Source: Gammaproteobacteria bacterium
Lineage (GTDB): Bacteria; Pseudomonadota; Gammaproteobacteria; Pseudomonadales; Pseudohongiellaceae
Reading direction: 5' to 3'
DNA: 64,000 bases
Assembly (NCBI GenBank): GCA_021773355.1
Contig: JAJFKE010000046.1
Coordinates: 186,001-250,000, forward strand
The first letter of the stretch is position 1. Every line of letters starts with the position of its first letter. Below, in pieces: positions 1 to 9,652 of the stretch. Position numbers and translations under genes: made by a program. The notes under the pieces are model-generated. The model was not told the origin of the DNA, made no database searches, and saw only the letters and a program-made list of their open reading frames with translations.

Positions 1-1055
1 TCCTTGCCAGCCGTTTTAGATGCAACTTCTGCGGGTATAAGTCTAACGCCCATTCCGAGCAACCTCACAGCTTTGTTTCCGCGCACAAATCCCTGCTCAC
101 ACAGTGATCGATAGTTCCCACTATCGGTGGTAGAGGAAATCATTTCAACCGTTGTGCTGACGAAGTCGTGAAATTTAATTTTTACAAATTGTTTGTGAAT
201 TTGATAGCCATCCCTCAGGTTTTCCATCCTCTTCGTTAGCTGCTGCTGGAGTTCAGGTAGTTCATTTAAACAGCTTTCCAGAGAAGGTAAATCCTCTGCA
301 TAAGTATTTTCGACGCTAATAGATTTTCGCACACGCTCAGTTTGAACGGTTCGAGTATCGACTCCTCTGCTAAGACTATATAGCCTGTCACCAAAACTTC
401 CAAAGTAGTCCCGTAGTTTATCCTTGCTGAGTTGTCTCAAGTCGCCACAATTTTCCAGGCCCAATCTTTTCATCTTTGCGGTTGTTACCCTGCCGACACC
501 ATGTAGCTTCTTGACAGGTAACAGTGCCACAAATTCATCCACTTGTTGCGGCAGAATTACGTATTGCCCATCAGGCTTATTCCAGTCACTTGCGATCTTC
601 GCCAAAAATTTGTTCGGAGCTATGCCCGCAGAAATAGTAATTCCTACCTTCTCCCACACCTCTTTGCGAATCGCCTCGGCAATCCTGGTAGCACTACCAT
701 CAAAATGAGCGGACTGACTTACGTCAAGGTAGGCCTCATCAAGCGACAAGGGTTCTATCAAATCTGTATAGTTTTGAAACACTTCGTGAATAAGGCTGGA
801 GGCGTGACGATACTTCTCCATATCCGGTCGGATGATGATTAGATCAGGGCAGAGTTTGCGAGCGGTGGCTGACGCCATGGCTGAATGGATGCCAAATTTT
901 CGGGCTTCATAGTTGCAGGTGGCTACTACTCCGCGGCTATTAGGGGCGCCACCCACGGCAATCGGCAGTCCGGCTAGATCAGGATTGTCGCGCATCTCTA
1001 TGGATGCATAGAAACAGTCGCAGTCGCAGTGAATTATTTTGCGCAGAGGGTCCAT
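1..1055 (-). CDS. dinB: DNA polymerase IV (DinB), 3' end cut by window edge
   Basis: Y-family translesion polymerase. The frame is open from the ATG at 1055 to the left edge (351 codons), so it lacks only a few residues or the stop. Near the N-terminus it reads IIHCDCDCFYASIEMRDN, the first catalytic acidic motif. SLDEAYLDVS supplies the second pair of metal-binding acidic residues, and GIAPNKFLAKIASDWNKP is the conserved Y-family segment. A helix-hairpin-helix (LPVKKLHGVG) and the little-finger domain follow. It lies 188 bp downstream of serC on the same strand. I found no convincing LexA box in front of it, so SOS control is not shown by the sequence. Confidence 0.95.
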   Translation of the reverse strand, partial: MDPLRKIIHCDCDCFYASIEMRDNPDLAGLPIAVGGAPNSRGVVATCNYEARKFGIHSAMASATARKLCPDLIIIRPDMEKYRHASSLIHEVFQNYTDLIEPLSLDEAYLDVSQSAHFDGSATRIAEAIRKEVWEKVGITISAGIAPNKFLAKIASDWNKPDGQYVILPQQVDEFVALLPVKKLHGVGRVTTAKMKRLGLENCGDLRQLSKDKLRDYFGSFGDRLYSLSRGVDTRTVQTERVRKSISVENTYAEDLPSLESCLNELPELQQQLTKRMENLRDGYQIHKQFVKIKFHDFVSTTVEMISSTTDSGNYRSLCEQGFVRGNKAVRLLGMGVRLIPAEVASKTAGK

Positions 1056-1151
1056 GACAAAATCTTGATCGACAGTACATATCTGAATAGCTGCCGCCAA
1101 ACTACAGCAGGACCGCGCATAAGTAAATGAGCAAAGGCCTGCTGTTTCTAA

Positions 1152-1230
1152 GGACCCTCTGATCAACTCTAAACCAAATGCCCCGAAGGGCGCTTCAGGC
1201 CACGCAAATTTGGAGTTAATCAGAGGCTCC
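1152..1230. repeat. Imperfect palindromic repeat (MITE/REP-like) 3' of serC
   Basis: Two 22-bp arms (1152-1173 and 1209-1230) are inverted copies matching at 19 of 22 positions, separated by 35 bp. Inside the loop, 1180-1191 forms a second small hairpin; read on the serC-sense strand it is a GCCC/GGGC stem closed by a TTCG tetraloop. It lies between the serC stop and the dinB start. The right arm shares 17 of 18 bases with 63638-63655. A transcript would fold strongly, so it may act in mRNA stabilisation or termination, but no T-tract follows. Confidence 0.7.
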
Positions 1231-1242
1231 CTAAGTCATATG

Positions 1243-2331
1243 TTAGGCGTTGTTCTTTTCAAAATCTTGCATGAATGTTGCCAATGCCTGACATCCCTCG
1301 CGCGGCATTGCATTGTAAATCGATGCTCGTATACCGCCCACATTACGATGACCTTTCAACGCGTACAGTCCTTTGGCAAGCGCCTGCTGAAGGAATGCAT
1401 CCAGCAAATCATTATCAGCGAGATTAAACGTTACATTCATCGTAGAGCGATGTTCTTTCTGCACCGTAGCGAGATAGAAATCGGAATTATCGATCACGTC
1501 ATACAATAATGCGGATTTTTCGTTGTTACGCACTTCGATTGCATCTACACCGCCTTCACCTTTTAGCCACTCGAGTACCAATTTCATCATATAAATTGCA
1601 AATGTATTATTGGTATTGGCCAGAGAATGTTTGTCCGCATAGGTCCTGTAATTCAACAAGCTCGGAGTTTCTGGAATTGCATGCCCAAGCAGGTCTTCAC
1701 GGATAATTACACAGGCTAAACCAGCAGGGCCAAGGTTCTTCTGCAGTCCCGCAAATATGATGCCGAACTTGGAAATATCTATTCGTCTGGAGAGTAATTC
1801 TGATGTCATGTCCGCAACCAGTGGAATGTCGCCTGTTTCGGGAAATTGCTGCCAGCGAGTTCCGTAAATAGTGTTATTGCTGGTGATATGAACATAGGAT
1901 GTGTCATCGTCCAGACTCGCTGGGTCAAATTCCGGGATTTGATCGAAATTCGTAGCCTCGCTGCTGGCAGCAACCGTAACGTTGCCATAGCGGGAGGCTT
2001 CTTTTCTAGCCAGAGAGGCAAAATTACCGGATTCTATATAGGCAGCTTTTTTGGCAGGCAGGCGATTGATAAGATTCATGGGAACTGCGGAGAACTGCAT
2101 CTGTGCGCCACCATGTACATAAAGAATCTTATAGTTATCCGGGATGTTGGCGAGTTCGATTAATAATGAATCTGCGGCATCGATTACTTCGTCAAATTCT
2201 TTTGAGCGATGGCTAATTTCAATCAATCCGGCGCCCATGTTGCGATAGTTTAGAAATTCCTGTTGCGCTATTTCCATTACAGCCGTTGGTAGCATCGCCG
2301 GACCTGCGCCAAAATTAAAAACTCGAGTCAT
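1243..2331 (-). CDS. serC: Phosphoserine aminotransferase
   Basis: PLP-dependent class V aminotransferase of serine and pyridoxal-phosphate synthesis; converts 3-phosphohydroxypyruvate and glutamate to phosphoserine and 2-oxoglutarate. At 362 residues it has the usual family length. It opens with the typical FNFGAGPAMLP, has HGGAQMQFSAVPMN near residue 73, and carries the Schiff-base lysine at about K198 in GLQKNLGPAG. The C-terminal GHRNVGGIRASIYNAM is the family signature. The start at 2331 sits 55 bp after serA, so the two probably form one transcript. Confidence 0.97.
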   Translation of the reverse strand: MTRVFNFGAGPAMLPTAVMEIAQQEFLNYRNMGAGLIEISHRSKEFDEVIDAADSLLIELANIPDNYKILYVHGGAQMQFSAVPMNLINRLPAKKAAYIESGNFASLARKEASRYGNVTVAASSEATNFDQIPEFDPASLDDDTSYVHITSNNTIYGTRWQQFPETGDIPLVADMTSELLSRRIDISKFGIIFAGLQKNLGPAGLACVIIREDLLGHAIPETPSLLNYRTYADKHSLANTNNTFAIYMMKLVLEWLKGEGGVDAIEVRNNEKSALLYDVIDNSDFYLATVQKEHRSTMNVTFNLADNDLLDAFLQQALAKGLYALKGHRNVGGIRASIYNAMPREGCQALATFMQDFEKNNA

Positions 2332-2386
2332 TGTTACATTCCTACTATGGATGATAAAAAATTATGCTGCGCCGAAGCTTGGAGAT

Positions 2387-3568
2387 TTATAGCAACGTTA
2401 CCTTGATAACGTCTTCAATATTCGCAATTGCTGTAAGAGCATCCTCGGAAGGCGATGTCTCAAGGTCGATAAGAGTGTAGGCAATATCATTCCGGCTCTT
2501 GTTCAGCATGTCCAATACATTGATGTTTTGGTCTGCTAGTACCGAAAGAATTTGCCCCAGCATCTTTGGAACGTTGCGATTGCAGATTGCTAAACGAGTG
2601 CAATTGCCAGCGTCGACGCCGCGATCCAGGAATAGATTTGGGAAATTGACCGAGTTTTTGATATTGCCATTCTCTAAAAAATCCATTAGTTGCTCAGCCG
2701 CCATGATCGCACAATTTTCTTCGGCTTCATTGGTGCTGGCACCGATGTGGGGCATGGAAATTACATCGTCTCTGCCCATTAGCTCGGGCCTGGGGAAATC
2801 GCTGACATACTGACCCAAGGGCCCCGATTCAAGAGCCTCAAGCAGAGCGGTTGAATCCACGATTTCATCTCTGGCAAAATTCAACAAGCAGCAACCCTTT
2901 TTCATTGCAGCGAATATGTCTGCGTTAATCAGTCCTCTGGTGGAATCCAAAACCGGTAAATGTAGAGAGATAAAGTCAGAGCTGGCAACCAAGGATGCGA
3001 TATTCTCTTTTCGTGTAACCTGGCTGGGTAGTCGCCAGGCTGCTTCCACAGACAGGGCGGGGTCATAACCTTGTACCTTCATCCCCAGGCCAATGGCCAT
3101 TTCCGCAACCAAAGAACCTATAGCTCCCAGACCGATTACCCCAAGGGTTTTACCCGAAATTTCGCTGCCCTTAAATTTCTTTTTCTCTTGCTCCATTAAT
3201 TTGGAGAGCGCAGCTTCATCGCTTATGTCAGTTTGAGTGCTGGCAAATCCTATCCCTGGAATGATTCCGCGTGAAGCCAGCAACAGGCCACACAAGACAA
3301 GCTCTTTAACTGCGTTGGCGTTAGCGCCGGGAGTATTGAACACCACCACGCCTGCCTCTGTGCAGAAGTCGACGGGCACGTTATTGGTTCCCGCGCCAGC
3401 TCTTGCCACAGCCCTCAGCCCATCCTCGATGGCGCCGGAGTCCAGTTTATGGCTACGCAGTAATATGGCATCGGCGCCTGTAATATCTGCGTCCACCTGA
3501 TAATTTTGCTTGGTGAAACGATCTAAACCGCGCTCTGAGATTTGATTGTAGGTCTTAATTTTGTACAT
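2387..3568 (-). CDS. serA: D-3-phosphoglycerate dehydrogenase
   Basis: First committed enzyme of serine synthesis. I place the start at the ATG at 3568 (MYKIKTYNQ), which has AGGA about seven bases upstream; the open frame continues to 3622 but the extra residues do not look like SerA. It has a Rossmann motif GVIGLGAIGSLVAEMA, active-site Arg in FARDEIVDS, and catalytic His in PHIGASTNEAEEN. A C-terminal ACT domain (about the last 75 residues, starting near RLAICNRNVPKMLGQI) suggests serine feedback control. At 394 residues it is the short ACT form. It precedes serC, the next pathway step. Confidence 0.96.
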   Translation of the reverse strand: MYKIKTYNQISERGLDRFTKQNYQVDADITGADAILLRSHKLDSGAIEDGLRAVARAGAGTNNVPVDFCTEAGVVVFNTPGANANAVKELVLCGLLLASRGIIPGIGFASTQTDISDEAALSKLMEQEKKKFKGSEISGKTLGVIGLGAIGSLVAEMAIGLGMKVQGYDPALSVEAAWRLPSQVTRKENIASLVASSDFISLHLPVLDSTRGLINADIFAAMKKGCCLLNFARDEIVDSTALLEALESGPLGQYVSDFPRPELMGRDDVISMPHIGASTNEAEENCAIMAAEQLMDFLENGNIKNSVNFPNLFLDRGVDAGNCTRLAICNRNVPKMLGQILSVLADQNINVLDMLNKSRNDIAYTLIDLETSPSEDALTAIANIEDVIKVTLL

Positions 3569-3860
3569 TTGAGTTCCTGGGTTGTAGAGCGGCGATGGTA
3601 AATCCGTCAAACTTCTAAACATTAGCCTCTAAATGATTCTAATTTGGTTGAATTTCACTTTGAGGGTGTATTATCTATGCTGATTCCGTTGGCCACAAAG
3701 TAGCTGCTGCGGAATCCAGGGGAAATTAAAGCGGGCAATTATGTCGTGAATCGCAATGAAACTCCAGCCGGATTTCTAATAAATAGGGACGGCTACTCTC
3801 TTCTTAAACTGGGCTGCCTGAGAACCTATCTGATCGGCTTTTACTACAAGGAAATAGCGA

Positions 3861-4703
3861 ATGAATGTATCTGAAGCTGGCACTGCGATCGCTGTAGCCA
3901 CCAACAGTGTGCCGGTGAAGAGAATTCTCGGGCGTAACCCAGGCCCGATGACAGGGCCGGGCACCAATAGCTATTTAATTGGTACACAAAGCCTGTCTCT
4001 GCTAGACCCAGGGCCCGCGGATGAGGTCCAGCTACATAGCTTTCTCGAGGCAATTGGCACGGCGACTCTTAAGTATATTTTAATCACCCATACCCACGGT
4101 GATCACTCACCGGGAGCCCTTGCGCTACAGGAAGCCACCGGCGCCACATTAGTTGGTAGAAAGGCTCCAGAGGTAGCCGGCCATGATAGAACTTTTGTTC
4201 CTGATAAAATTTGGCAGGATGAAGAAATTATCGACGTCGGTGAATACACGATACAACTAATCGATACGCCGGGACATGCATCCAATCATATTTGTTTCTT
4301 GTTGAGGGAGGAGCAGCTCCTATTTACTGGTGATCATGTGTTGCAGGGTACTACCTCGGTTATTCTGCCACCGGACGGGGATATGGCTGCCTATCTGGAT
4401 GCGCTCGCGCGACTTAAAAACATGCCACTTACGGCATTGGCACCAGGACATGGAGAAATTATGAGCGAGCCCCAGGCCGAGATCGAAAAATTGATAGCTC
4501 ATCGACTGAAAAGAGAGCAGAAAGTACTCACTGGCCTGAATAGTCTCGGCGCCTGCGGCCTCGATGAATTGGTGCTAAGGGTCTATGACGATGTGGCTGC
4601 CCATTTAATACCTTGGGCGAAAAAGACCTTATTGGCTCACTTGATAAAGCTCGAGCGTGAGCAAAAGATTTCCCAAGCTAACGAATTGTGGCAACTGAAG
4701 TAG
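3861..4703 (+). CDS. MBL-fold hydrolase, LACTB2-like
   Basis: Metallo-beta-lactamase-fold hydrolase of 280 residues. The metal motif THTHGDH is at residues 76-82, followed by further ligands in DTPGHASNH, FTGDH and the late PGHGEI. The last 70 residues look like the small winged-helix tail of the LACTB2 group (human LACTB2 is a mitochondrial endoribonuclease). The substrate cannot be told from sequence. AAGGAA lies upstream of the ATG at 3861. It leads a tight three-gene set with the GIY-YIG and DUF523/DUF1722 genes and is divergent from serA. Confidence 0.88.
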   Translation: MNVSEAGTAIAVATNSVPVKRILGRNPGPMTGPGTNSYLIGTQSLSLLDPGPADEVQLHSFLEAIGTATLKYILITHTHGDHSPGALALQEATGATLVGRKAPEVAGHDRTFVPDKIWQDEEIIDVGEYTIQLIDTPGHASNHICFLLREEQLLFTGDHVLQGTTSVILPPDGDMAAYLDALARLKNMPLTALAPGHGEIMSEPQAEIEKLIAHRLKREQKVLTGLNSLGACGLDELVLRVYDDVAAHLIPWAKKTLLAHLIKLEREQKISQANELWQLK

Positions 4704-4711
4704 CAGAATAG

Positions 4712-5047
4712 ATGTCTGTAGCCGACAGCCCAAAGCCAGAATGGTCGCTGTATTTGATTCGCTCGGGTGACGGCAATCTATATACCGGTATAAGCACGGA
4801 TGTTAAGCGTCGTTTCGGTGAGCATGAAAATAAAGACAAGAAAAACAAGGGCGCCAAAGCATTACGTGGCAAGGCGCCATTGTCGCTAGCCTATCAGATA
4901 GTTGTTGGAGATAGATCCGAGGCGTCGAAATTGGAGTTTAAGGTGAAGAAATTGAGCAAGACGCTGAAGGAACAGTTGATTGATCAGCAGATTGATCTGG
5001 AGGAATTGCAGACGTGGATACACGGCAGTCAGGCAGAACGGACTTAG
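4712..5047 (+). CDS. GIY-YIG domain protein (YhbQ/UPF0213 type)
   Basis: Small single-domain protein of 111 residues. WSLYLIRSGDGNLYTGIS holds the GIY-YIG core (LYLI and LYTGI), then KRRFGEHE with the conserved Arg, and the basic ALRGKAPLSLAYQ region. A glutamate in ASKLEFKVKKLSK matches the metal-binding Glu of the family. Family members are stand-alone DNA-processing nucleases of unclear role. It starts 8 bp after the upstream stop and its end overlaps the next gene by 34 bp, so translation is probably coupled. Confidence 0.88.
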   Translation: MSVADSPKPEWSLYLIRSGDGNLYTGISTDVKRRFGEHENKDKKNKGAKALRGKAPLSLAYQIVVGDRSEASKLEFKVKKLSKTLKEQLIDQQIDLEELQTWIHGSQAERT

Positions 5048-6000
5048 AGACGACTCATCTAAAAATACCGATTGGCATCAGCAGTTGTTTATTGGGAGAA
5101 AAAGTTCGTTTCGACGGTGGACACAAATGGAATACCTATATTTCCAAGACTCTGGGTCAGTACTTTGAATTTCAAACCTTCTGTCCTGAGCTGGATATAG
5201 GGCTGGGCATTCCCCGCAAGCCAATTCGCCTGTCAAGAAAGGGGTCCACACAGATTCGCTGTGTACCGGTTGACAAACCGCAGTCGGACTTTACGGAAGT
5301 GTTACTTCTCTCGGCTGAAAGGCAGAGTAGTTGGCATCGAGATCTCTGCGGATACATTCTTAAGAAAGACTCTCCCAGTTGCGGCATGGAGAGAGTTAAA
5401 GTGTGGGATGATGTGATGCCCGTTCGCGAAGGTGTAGGAATATACGCTTCTAGATTGATGAAGAATTTTCCTTATCTGCCTGTAGAGGAGGAGGGACGTC
5501 TTGGTGATGCGGTGCTAAGAGAAAACTTTATTCAGCGAGTTTTTGTACTGCATCGCTGGAAGCGATTGCTAGAGCAGGGATTACGACTGTCGAATTTGCT
5601 GCAATTCCATGCACGGCACAAGTTAATTATTATGAGTCACAATCAAACCCGTAATCGTGAACTAGGGCAACTGCTGGCTTCGGCCGACAAAGATGATGTG
5701 ACTGAGATTGCGGATAGGTATTTGCTAAAGCTGATGCAAACCTTAAAAATGCCCGCTACCAGTGGCAACCACGTCAATGTGTTGCAACATATTCAAGGCT
5801 ATCTTAATAAGCCTTTAGACAAAGATGACAAGTTAGAGTTAAGCGAAACAATCGAGAATTACAGATTGGGTTTGTTACCGCTTATTGTGCCAATAACTCT
5901 GCTCAATCATTTTTTTCGCAAGCACCCCGATGAATATATTTCGAATTCTTGGTATATGAATCCATATCCGCAGGAAATGAGCTTGCAAAACCATATTTGA
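5014..6000 (+). CDS. DUF523 and DUF1722 two-domain protein (YbgA-like)
   Basis: N-terminal DUF523 (about residues 15-160): GISSCLLGEKVRFDGGHKW, a Cys in FCPELDIGLGIPR, and KKDSPSCGMERVKVW, giving conserved cysteines that could bind metal. The C-terminal DUF1722/YbgA part runs from about 195 with LLQFHARHKLIIMSHN to the end. Biochemical function is unknown to me. The start is GTG at 5014, set by a strong GGAGGAA at 4999-5005 with an 8-base spacer inside the preceding gene. Homologues often lie beside photolyase or stress genes; none is seen here. Confidence 0.88.
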   Translation: MDTRQSGRTDLETTHLKIPIGISSCLLGEKVRFDGGHKWNTYISKTLGQYFEFQTFCPELDIGLGIPRKPIRLSRKGSTQIRCVPVDKPQSDFTEVLLLSAERQSSWHRDLCGYILKKDSPSCGMERVKVWDDVMPVREGVGIYASRLMKNFPYLPVEEEGRLGDAVLRENFIQRVFVLHRWKRLLEQGLRLSNLLQFHARHKLIIMSHNQTRNRELGQLLASADKDDVTEIADRYLLKLMQTLKMPATSGNHVNVLQHIQGYLNKPLDKDDKLELSETIENYRLGLLPLIVPITLLNHFFRKHPDEYISNSWYMNPYPQEMSLQNHI

Positions 6001-6045
6001 ATGAGTTGTGCTTGGCCGGTTCGGCTAATTCAAGAGCCTTTTGCC

Positions 6046-7521
6046 TTATGCAGGTTGTTCCGTAAGCAGTGGGGCAATTTTAAAGTTCATGAATCCATAA
6101 ATAACGGCCATTATAGGACAGATCAGATTGAAGAAGCAGTAGGGTAAATAAGCGAAGGTGGCAACACCGAGCGTGCCACTCATATAGGCGCCACAGGTAT
6201 TCCAGGGTATTAAGGGCGAGGTCATGGTCCCAGCGTCCTCCAAAGTTCGAGACAAATTTTTCGCGTCGAGATTGCGGTTTTGATATTCCAGCTTGTACAT
6301 GCGCCCTGGCAGCACGATGGAAATGTATTGGTCTGATGTGATGATATTGGCACCTATGCAGGTAATAATAGTCGTTGCAATCAAACTGCCAGTGCTATGA
6401 ACGAATGACAGCGCATAATTAACCAGACACTGCAGCAGTCCGGTATGATCCATCACGGCGCCAAACACCATGGCGCAAAGAATAAGCCATACAGTATTCA
6501 ACATCGAACTCATGCCACCTCGAGTCATTAGGTCATCCAAGGTTTCATTGCCGCTGGATAGTGAGAATCCGTCAAACAGTGTTTGCCAGGTTCCCTTAAA
6601 CAAGCCGAGAAAAATATTTGGTGTATCGCCGGCTAGAGTAAGAACGGCGCGCTGTTGGAAAGCCAAGGCCAAAATAACACCAATTAATGCACCAGTTAGA
6701 ATAGTAGGAATCGGAGGTAGTTTCTTTTGTGCCATGACCAATAAGGCGGCAACCGGCAGTAACATAAATGGATTGATAGTAAAGTTGTCGTTGATTAGTT
6801 GCATGGTGATGGCAAGATCGCTGGCGGTACTCTGGGTGTCAATGTTCAGTCCGATAACGGCGTACAACACTAGTGCGATAGCAATACTCGGCATGGTGGT
6901 CCAAACCATATGACCAATGTGTGAAAACAGATCAGTTCCTGCAACTGCTGGCGCTAGATTGGTGGTTTCGGAGAGAGGGGACATCTTATCGCCAAAATAG
7001 GCGCCAGAAATAATGGCGCCAGCTGTAATTTCGACAGATAGTCCAAGACCAGCGGCTGCCCCGATTAAGGCGATTCCCACTGTGCCGGCGACAGTCCAGG
7101 AACTCCCAATACTCAATGCTATCAATCCGCATATTAGACAGCTGGCGGCATAGAAAATTGCTGGATCCAGAATCAATAGGCTGTAGTAGATCATTGTGGG
7201 AACGGTGCCGGAAAGTATCCAGCTGCCGATCAGAAGCCCAACGCTGAATAGAATCAGGATCGGTTTCAAAGCGATAGTGATACCAGATACAATGCTGATT
7301 TCAATCTGTTCCCAATTTTGCCCGTTCTTCCAGCCAATAGCGGCGGCAACTATGGCACCAACACAAAGCGCTATCTGGTTCGGTCCATAGCTGGCATCTT
7401 CGCCAAACAGATACACGGAAAAGGAAAGTAAGCTGATTAGCACGAAAACGGGAACCAATGCCTGTAGCACCGTGGCGGGCCGGATCGATGGTTCAGTAGT
7501 CGTGTCTTGCGATGATACCAT
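6046..7521 (-). CDS. nhaC: Na+/H+ antiporter, NhaC family
   Basis: Inner-membrane antiporter of 491 residues with about 11-12 hydrophobic segments. Family signatures include SGAYFGDKMSPLSETTNLAP (near residue 190) and, towards the C-terminus, TLEDAGTMTSPLIPWNTCGA, both typical of NhaC/ArsB-type exchangers. It probably exports Na+ (or an organic acid partner as in MleN) against protons. It is a single gene, divergent from proA, with AGGTAAG just upstream of the ATG. The exact exchanged ion pair is not determined by the sequence. Confidence 0.9.
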   Translation of the reverse strand: MVSSQDTTTEPSIRPATVLQALVPVFVLISLLSFSVYLFGEDASYGPNQIALCVGAIVAAAIGWKNGQNWEQIEISIVSGITIALKPILILFSVGLLIGSWILSGTVPTMIYYSLLILDPAIFYAASCLICGLIALSIGSSWTVAGTVGIALIGAAAGLGLSVEITAGAIISGAYFGDKMSPLSETTNLAPAVAGTDLFSHIGHMVWTTMPSIAIALVLYAVIGLNIDTQSTASDLAITMQLINDNFTINPFMLLPVAALLVMAQKKLPPIPTILTGALIGVILALAFQQRAVLTLAGDTPNIFLGLFKGTWQTLFDGFSLSSGNETLDDLMTRGGMSSMLNTVWLILCAMVFGAVMDHTGLLQCLVNYALSFVHSTGSLIATTIITCIGANIITSDQYISIVLPGRMYKLEYQNRNLDAKNLSRTLEDAGTMTSPLIPWNTCGAYMSGTLGVATFAYLPYCFFNLICPIMAVIYGFMNFKIAPLLTEQPA

Positions 7522-7638
7522 TGTGCTTACCTATGTCCCTATGTCGCTCAAAAGTCAGTCAGGCTAGAGCATAATGGCAGGAGTTGCCGCCTGTCTATGC
7601 CCATGCGCGGATTGCAGCCTTATCCGCTGTATTTGGGT

Positions 7639-7644
7639 TATAAT
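7639..7644 (+). promoter_or_regulatory. Candidate -10 box for proA
   Basis: TATAAT about 100 bp before proA, in the 219-bp divergent gap with nhaC. The nearest TTG-type -35 (TTGCAG at 7612) is 21 bp away, too far for a canonical spacer, so only the -10 is supported. Confidence 0.3.
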
Positions 7645-7740
7645 CCGGCTCTTTCCGCCGATGGGTGGCCAGGCTGGGGGATGTGTCTTTTTCCATTGCC
7701 AGTGGAAATTATCAATTGAGATGTAACTGAAGTAAGAAAA

Positions 7741-9000
7741 ATGACTGATATCGAAACTTATATGCTGCAACTCGGGCGCCAAGCGAGGGCTGCGTCCAGA
7801 CAGATCGCCAGGGCGAGCTCAGCTCAGAAAAATGCTGCCTTGTCGGCTATTGCCACTGCTCTGGATGCTAACCGTGAGCAATTGATGGCTGCCAACGAGC
7901 AAGATATGCGAGCTGGAAGGGACAAAGGTCTGGATGCAGCATTGCTTGATCGTCTGGAGCTCAATCAGAGTCGTATCGATACTATGATCGAAGGACTGCG
8001 CCAGGTCGCCGCATTGGACGATCCGGTGGGAGCTATCTCTGATTTGAAATACCGCCCCAGTGGGATTCAGGTGGGCAAAATGCGTGTGCCCTTGGGAGTG
8101 GTTGGTATTATCTACGAATCAAGACCCAATGTTACTTGTGAAGCTGCCAGCCTGTGTTTGAAATCCGGTAACGCCACTATTCTACGTGGTGGTTCCGAGG
8201 CCATTCTTTCGAATCAGGCTATAGCCGCTTGCATTAGATCTGGACTGGAACAGGCAGGGCTAAGCGCACATGTGGTTCAAATATTGGATCGTTCTGATCG
8301 TGATGCAGTAGGACTGTTAATCACCATGCCTGAATTTGTGGATGTGATCGTGCCTCGTGGTGGCAAGGGTTTGATTGCGAGAATAAGTGAAGATGCAAAA
8401 GTACCGGTAATTAAACATCTGGATGGGAATTGCCATCTCTACATAGACGACAAGGCCGATATCGAAAAAGCCGTGGCGGTGGCTATCAATGCGAAGACTC
8501 AGCGCTATGGTACCTGTTGTACCCTGGAGTCATTGCTAGTTGCACAGCAGATAGCTGGCACGGTACTACCATCTCTTTCACAACAACTAATTGGGCTAGG
8601 TGTGGAACTTCGAGGTTGTGAAAAAACCAGAGCTATAGTTGACGGAATTAACCCTGCCTCTGAACTGGATTGGGAGACGGAATATCTGGCACCTGTTTTA
8701 TCGATTAAAATTGTGTCAGACGTAGATGCGGCGATCAATCATATCAATACCTATAGTTCTCAGCATACCGATGCCATCATTACAGAAGATTATAGCCGTG
8801 CGAAAAAGTTTCTACGCGAGGTTGATTCCAGTTCTGTCATGGTGAATGCATCGACTCGATTTGCCGATGGATTTGAATACGGGCTGGGTGCTGAAATTGG
8901 AATATCGACAGATAAGTTGCATGCGCGTGGGCCTGTTGGCTTAGAGGGTCTGACCTCACAGAAGTTTATTGTTCTGGGAGATGGTCACATCAGACAATGA
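7741..9000 (+). CDS. proA: Gamma-glutamyl phosphate reductase
   Basis: Second enzyme of proline synthesis; reduces gamma-glutamyl phosphate to glutamate semialdehyde with NADPH. 419 residues, full length, with the aldehyde dehydrogenase fold. [20 protein letters not shown] and [14 protein letters not shown] are family signatures, and the catalytic cysteine is in [26 protein letters not shown] near the C-terminus is also diagnostic. It begins the long plus-strand block and overlaps nadD by four bases (ATGA), a standard coupling. Confidence 0.97.
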   Translation: MTDIETYMLQLGRQARAASRQIARASSAQKNAALSAIATALDANREQLMAANEQDMRAGRDKGLDAALLDRLELNQSRIDTMIEGLRQVAALDDPVGAISDLKYRPSGIQVGKMRVPLGVVGIIYESRPNVTCEAASLCLKSGNATILRGGSEAILSNQAIAACIRSGLEQAGLSAHVVQILDRSDRDAVGLLITMPEFVDVIVPRGGKGLIARISEDAKVPVIKHLDGNCHLYIDDKADIEKAVAVAINAKTQRYGTCCTLESLLVAQQIAGTVLPSLSQQLIGLGVELRGCEKTRAIVDGINPASELDWETEYLAPVLSIKIVSDVDAAINHINTYSSQHTDAIITEDYSRAKKFLREVDSSSVMVNASTRFADGFEYGLGAEIGISTDKLHARGPVGLEGLTSQKFIVLGDGHIRQ

Positions 9001-9638
9001 GTTCTCGAGTGGCAGTGCTTGGCGGTATGTTTGACCCGGTTCACAACGGGCATGTGAAAGCGGCGCAATTTGCCCTGAGGAAGCTGTTCGTGGATTGTCT
9101 GAAAATGATTCCCTGTCATAGGCCAAATCATAAACAGGCTGCCAGTGCTGAAGCTCAACATCGTTTAGCTATGTTAGAGATTGTCACGTCTGACCTGGCT
9201 CAAATAGAAGTAGATCCGATTGAATTAAACCGAAATCGACCATCCTATACAGTCGATACGCTTGCCGAACTGAAAAAGCACTTTGACAGTCTGGTATTTG
9301 TCTTGGGAGTTGACTCATTTAACACTCTCCGGGAGTGGCATTGCTGGGAAATGATATTGGAACTGAGTCATCTATTGGTCTTGGCTCGACCCGGTTCTAC
9401 TCTGTCAGAGGAAGTGATGTCGGCGGTAAATTTCGAACAAAGAAAAGTCGATTCTGGTGAACAATTGTTTGCTGAAGACGAGGGCAGAATAATGTACTGC
9501 GATGACTTCAATTTTGATGTTGCGTCGAGCATTGTAAGAGAGAAGATTATTAAAAATTTGGACCTGTCCGGCGAGTTAGATCAAAGAGTAATTCAGTACA
9601 TAATGGAAAATCATCTCTATAGAGAGTCTAAAACTTAA
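8997..9638 (+). CDS. nadD: Nicotinate-nucleotide adenylyltransferase
   Basis: Makes deamido-NAD from nicotinate mononucleotide and ATP. 213 residues. The nucleotidyltransferase motif [15 protein letters not shown] (residues 9-23) holds the HxGH-type site, and a C-terminal [15 protein letters not shown] matches the ISSTxIR motif. It overlaps proA by 4 bp and precedes rsfS, the order found in many gammaproteobacteria. The pathway partner nadE lies at the other end of this window. Confidence 0.96.
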   Translation: MSSRVAVLGGMFDPVHNGHVKAAQFALRKLFVDCLKMIPCHRPNHKQAASAEAQHRLAMLEIVTSDLAQIEVDPIELNRNRPSYTVDTLAELKKHFDSLVFVLGVDSFNTLREWHCWEMILELSHLLVLARPGSTLSEEVMSAVNFEQRKVDSGEQLFAEDEGRIMYCDDFNFDVASSIVREKIIKNLDLSGELDQRVIQYIMENHLYRESKT

Positions 9639-9652
9639 CAAGAAGGTGTGGT

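Noticed and set aside
1043..1052. GCAGAGGGTCC at the dinB start resembles the repeat core.
   Set aside because: It lies inside the dinB coding start and matches over only ten bases without the flanking arms, so chance is enough.
1056..1110. Possible LexA box before dinB.
   Set aside because: No CTG-N10-CAG arrangement is present; the nearest CTG and CAG are in the wrong order or spacing.
1846..2163. Open plus-strand frame of about 105 codons inside serC, as an example of many antisense frames.
   Set aside because: It is opposite a highly conserved gene, has no family features and no ribosome site.
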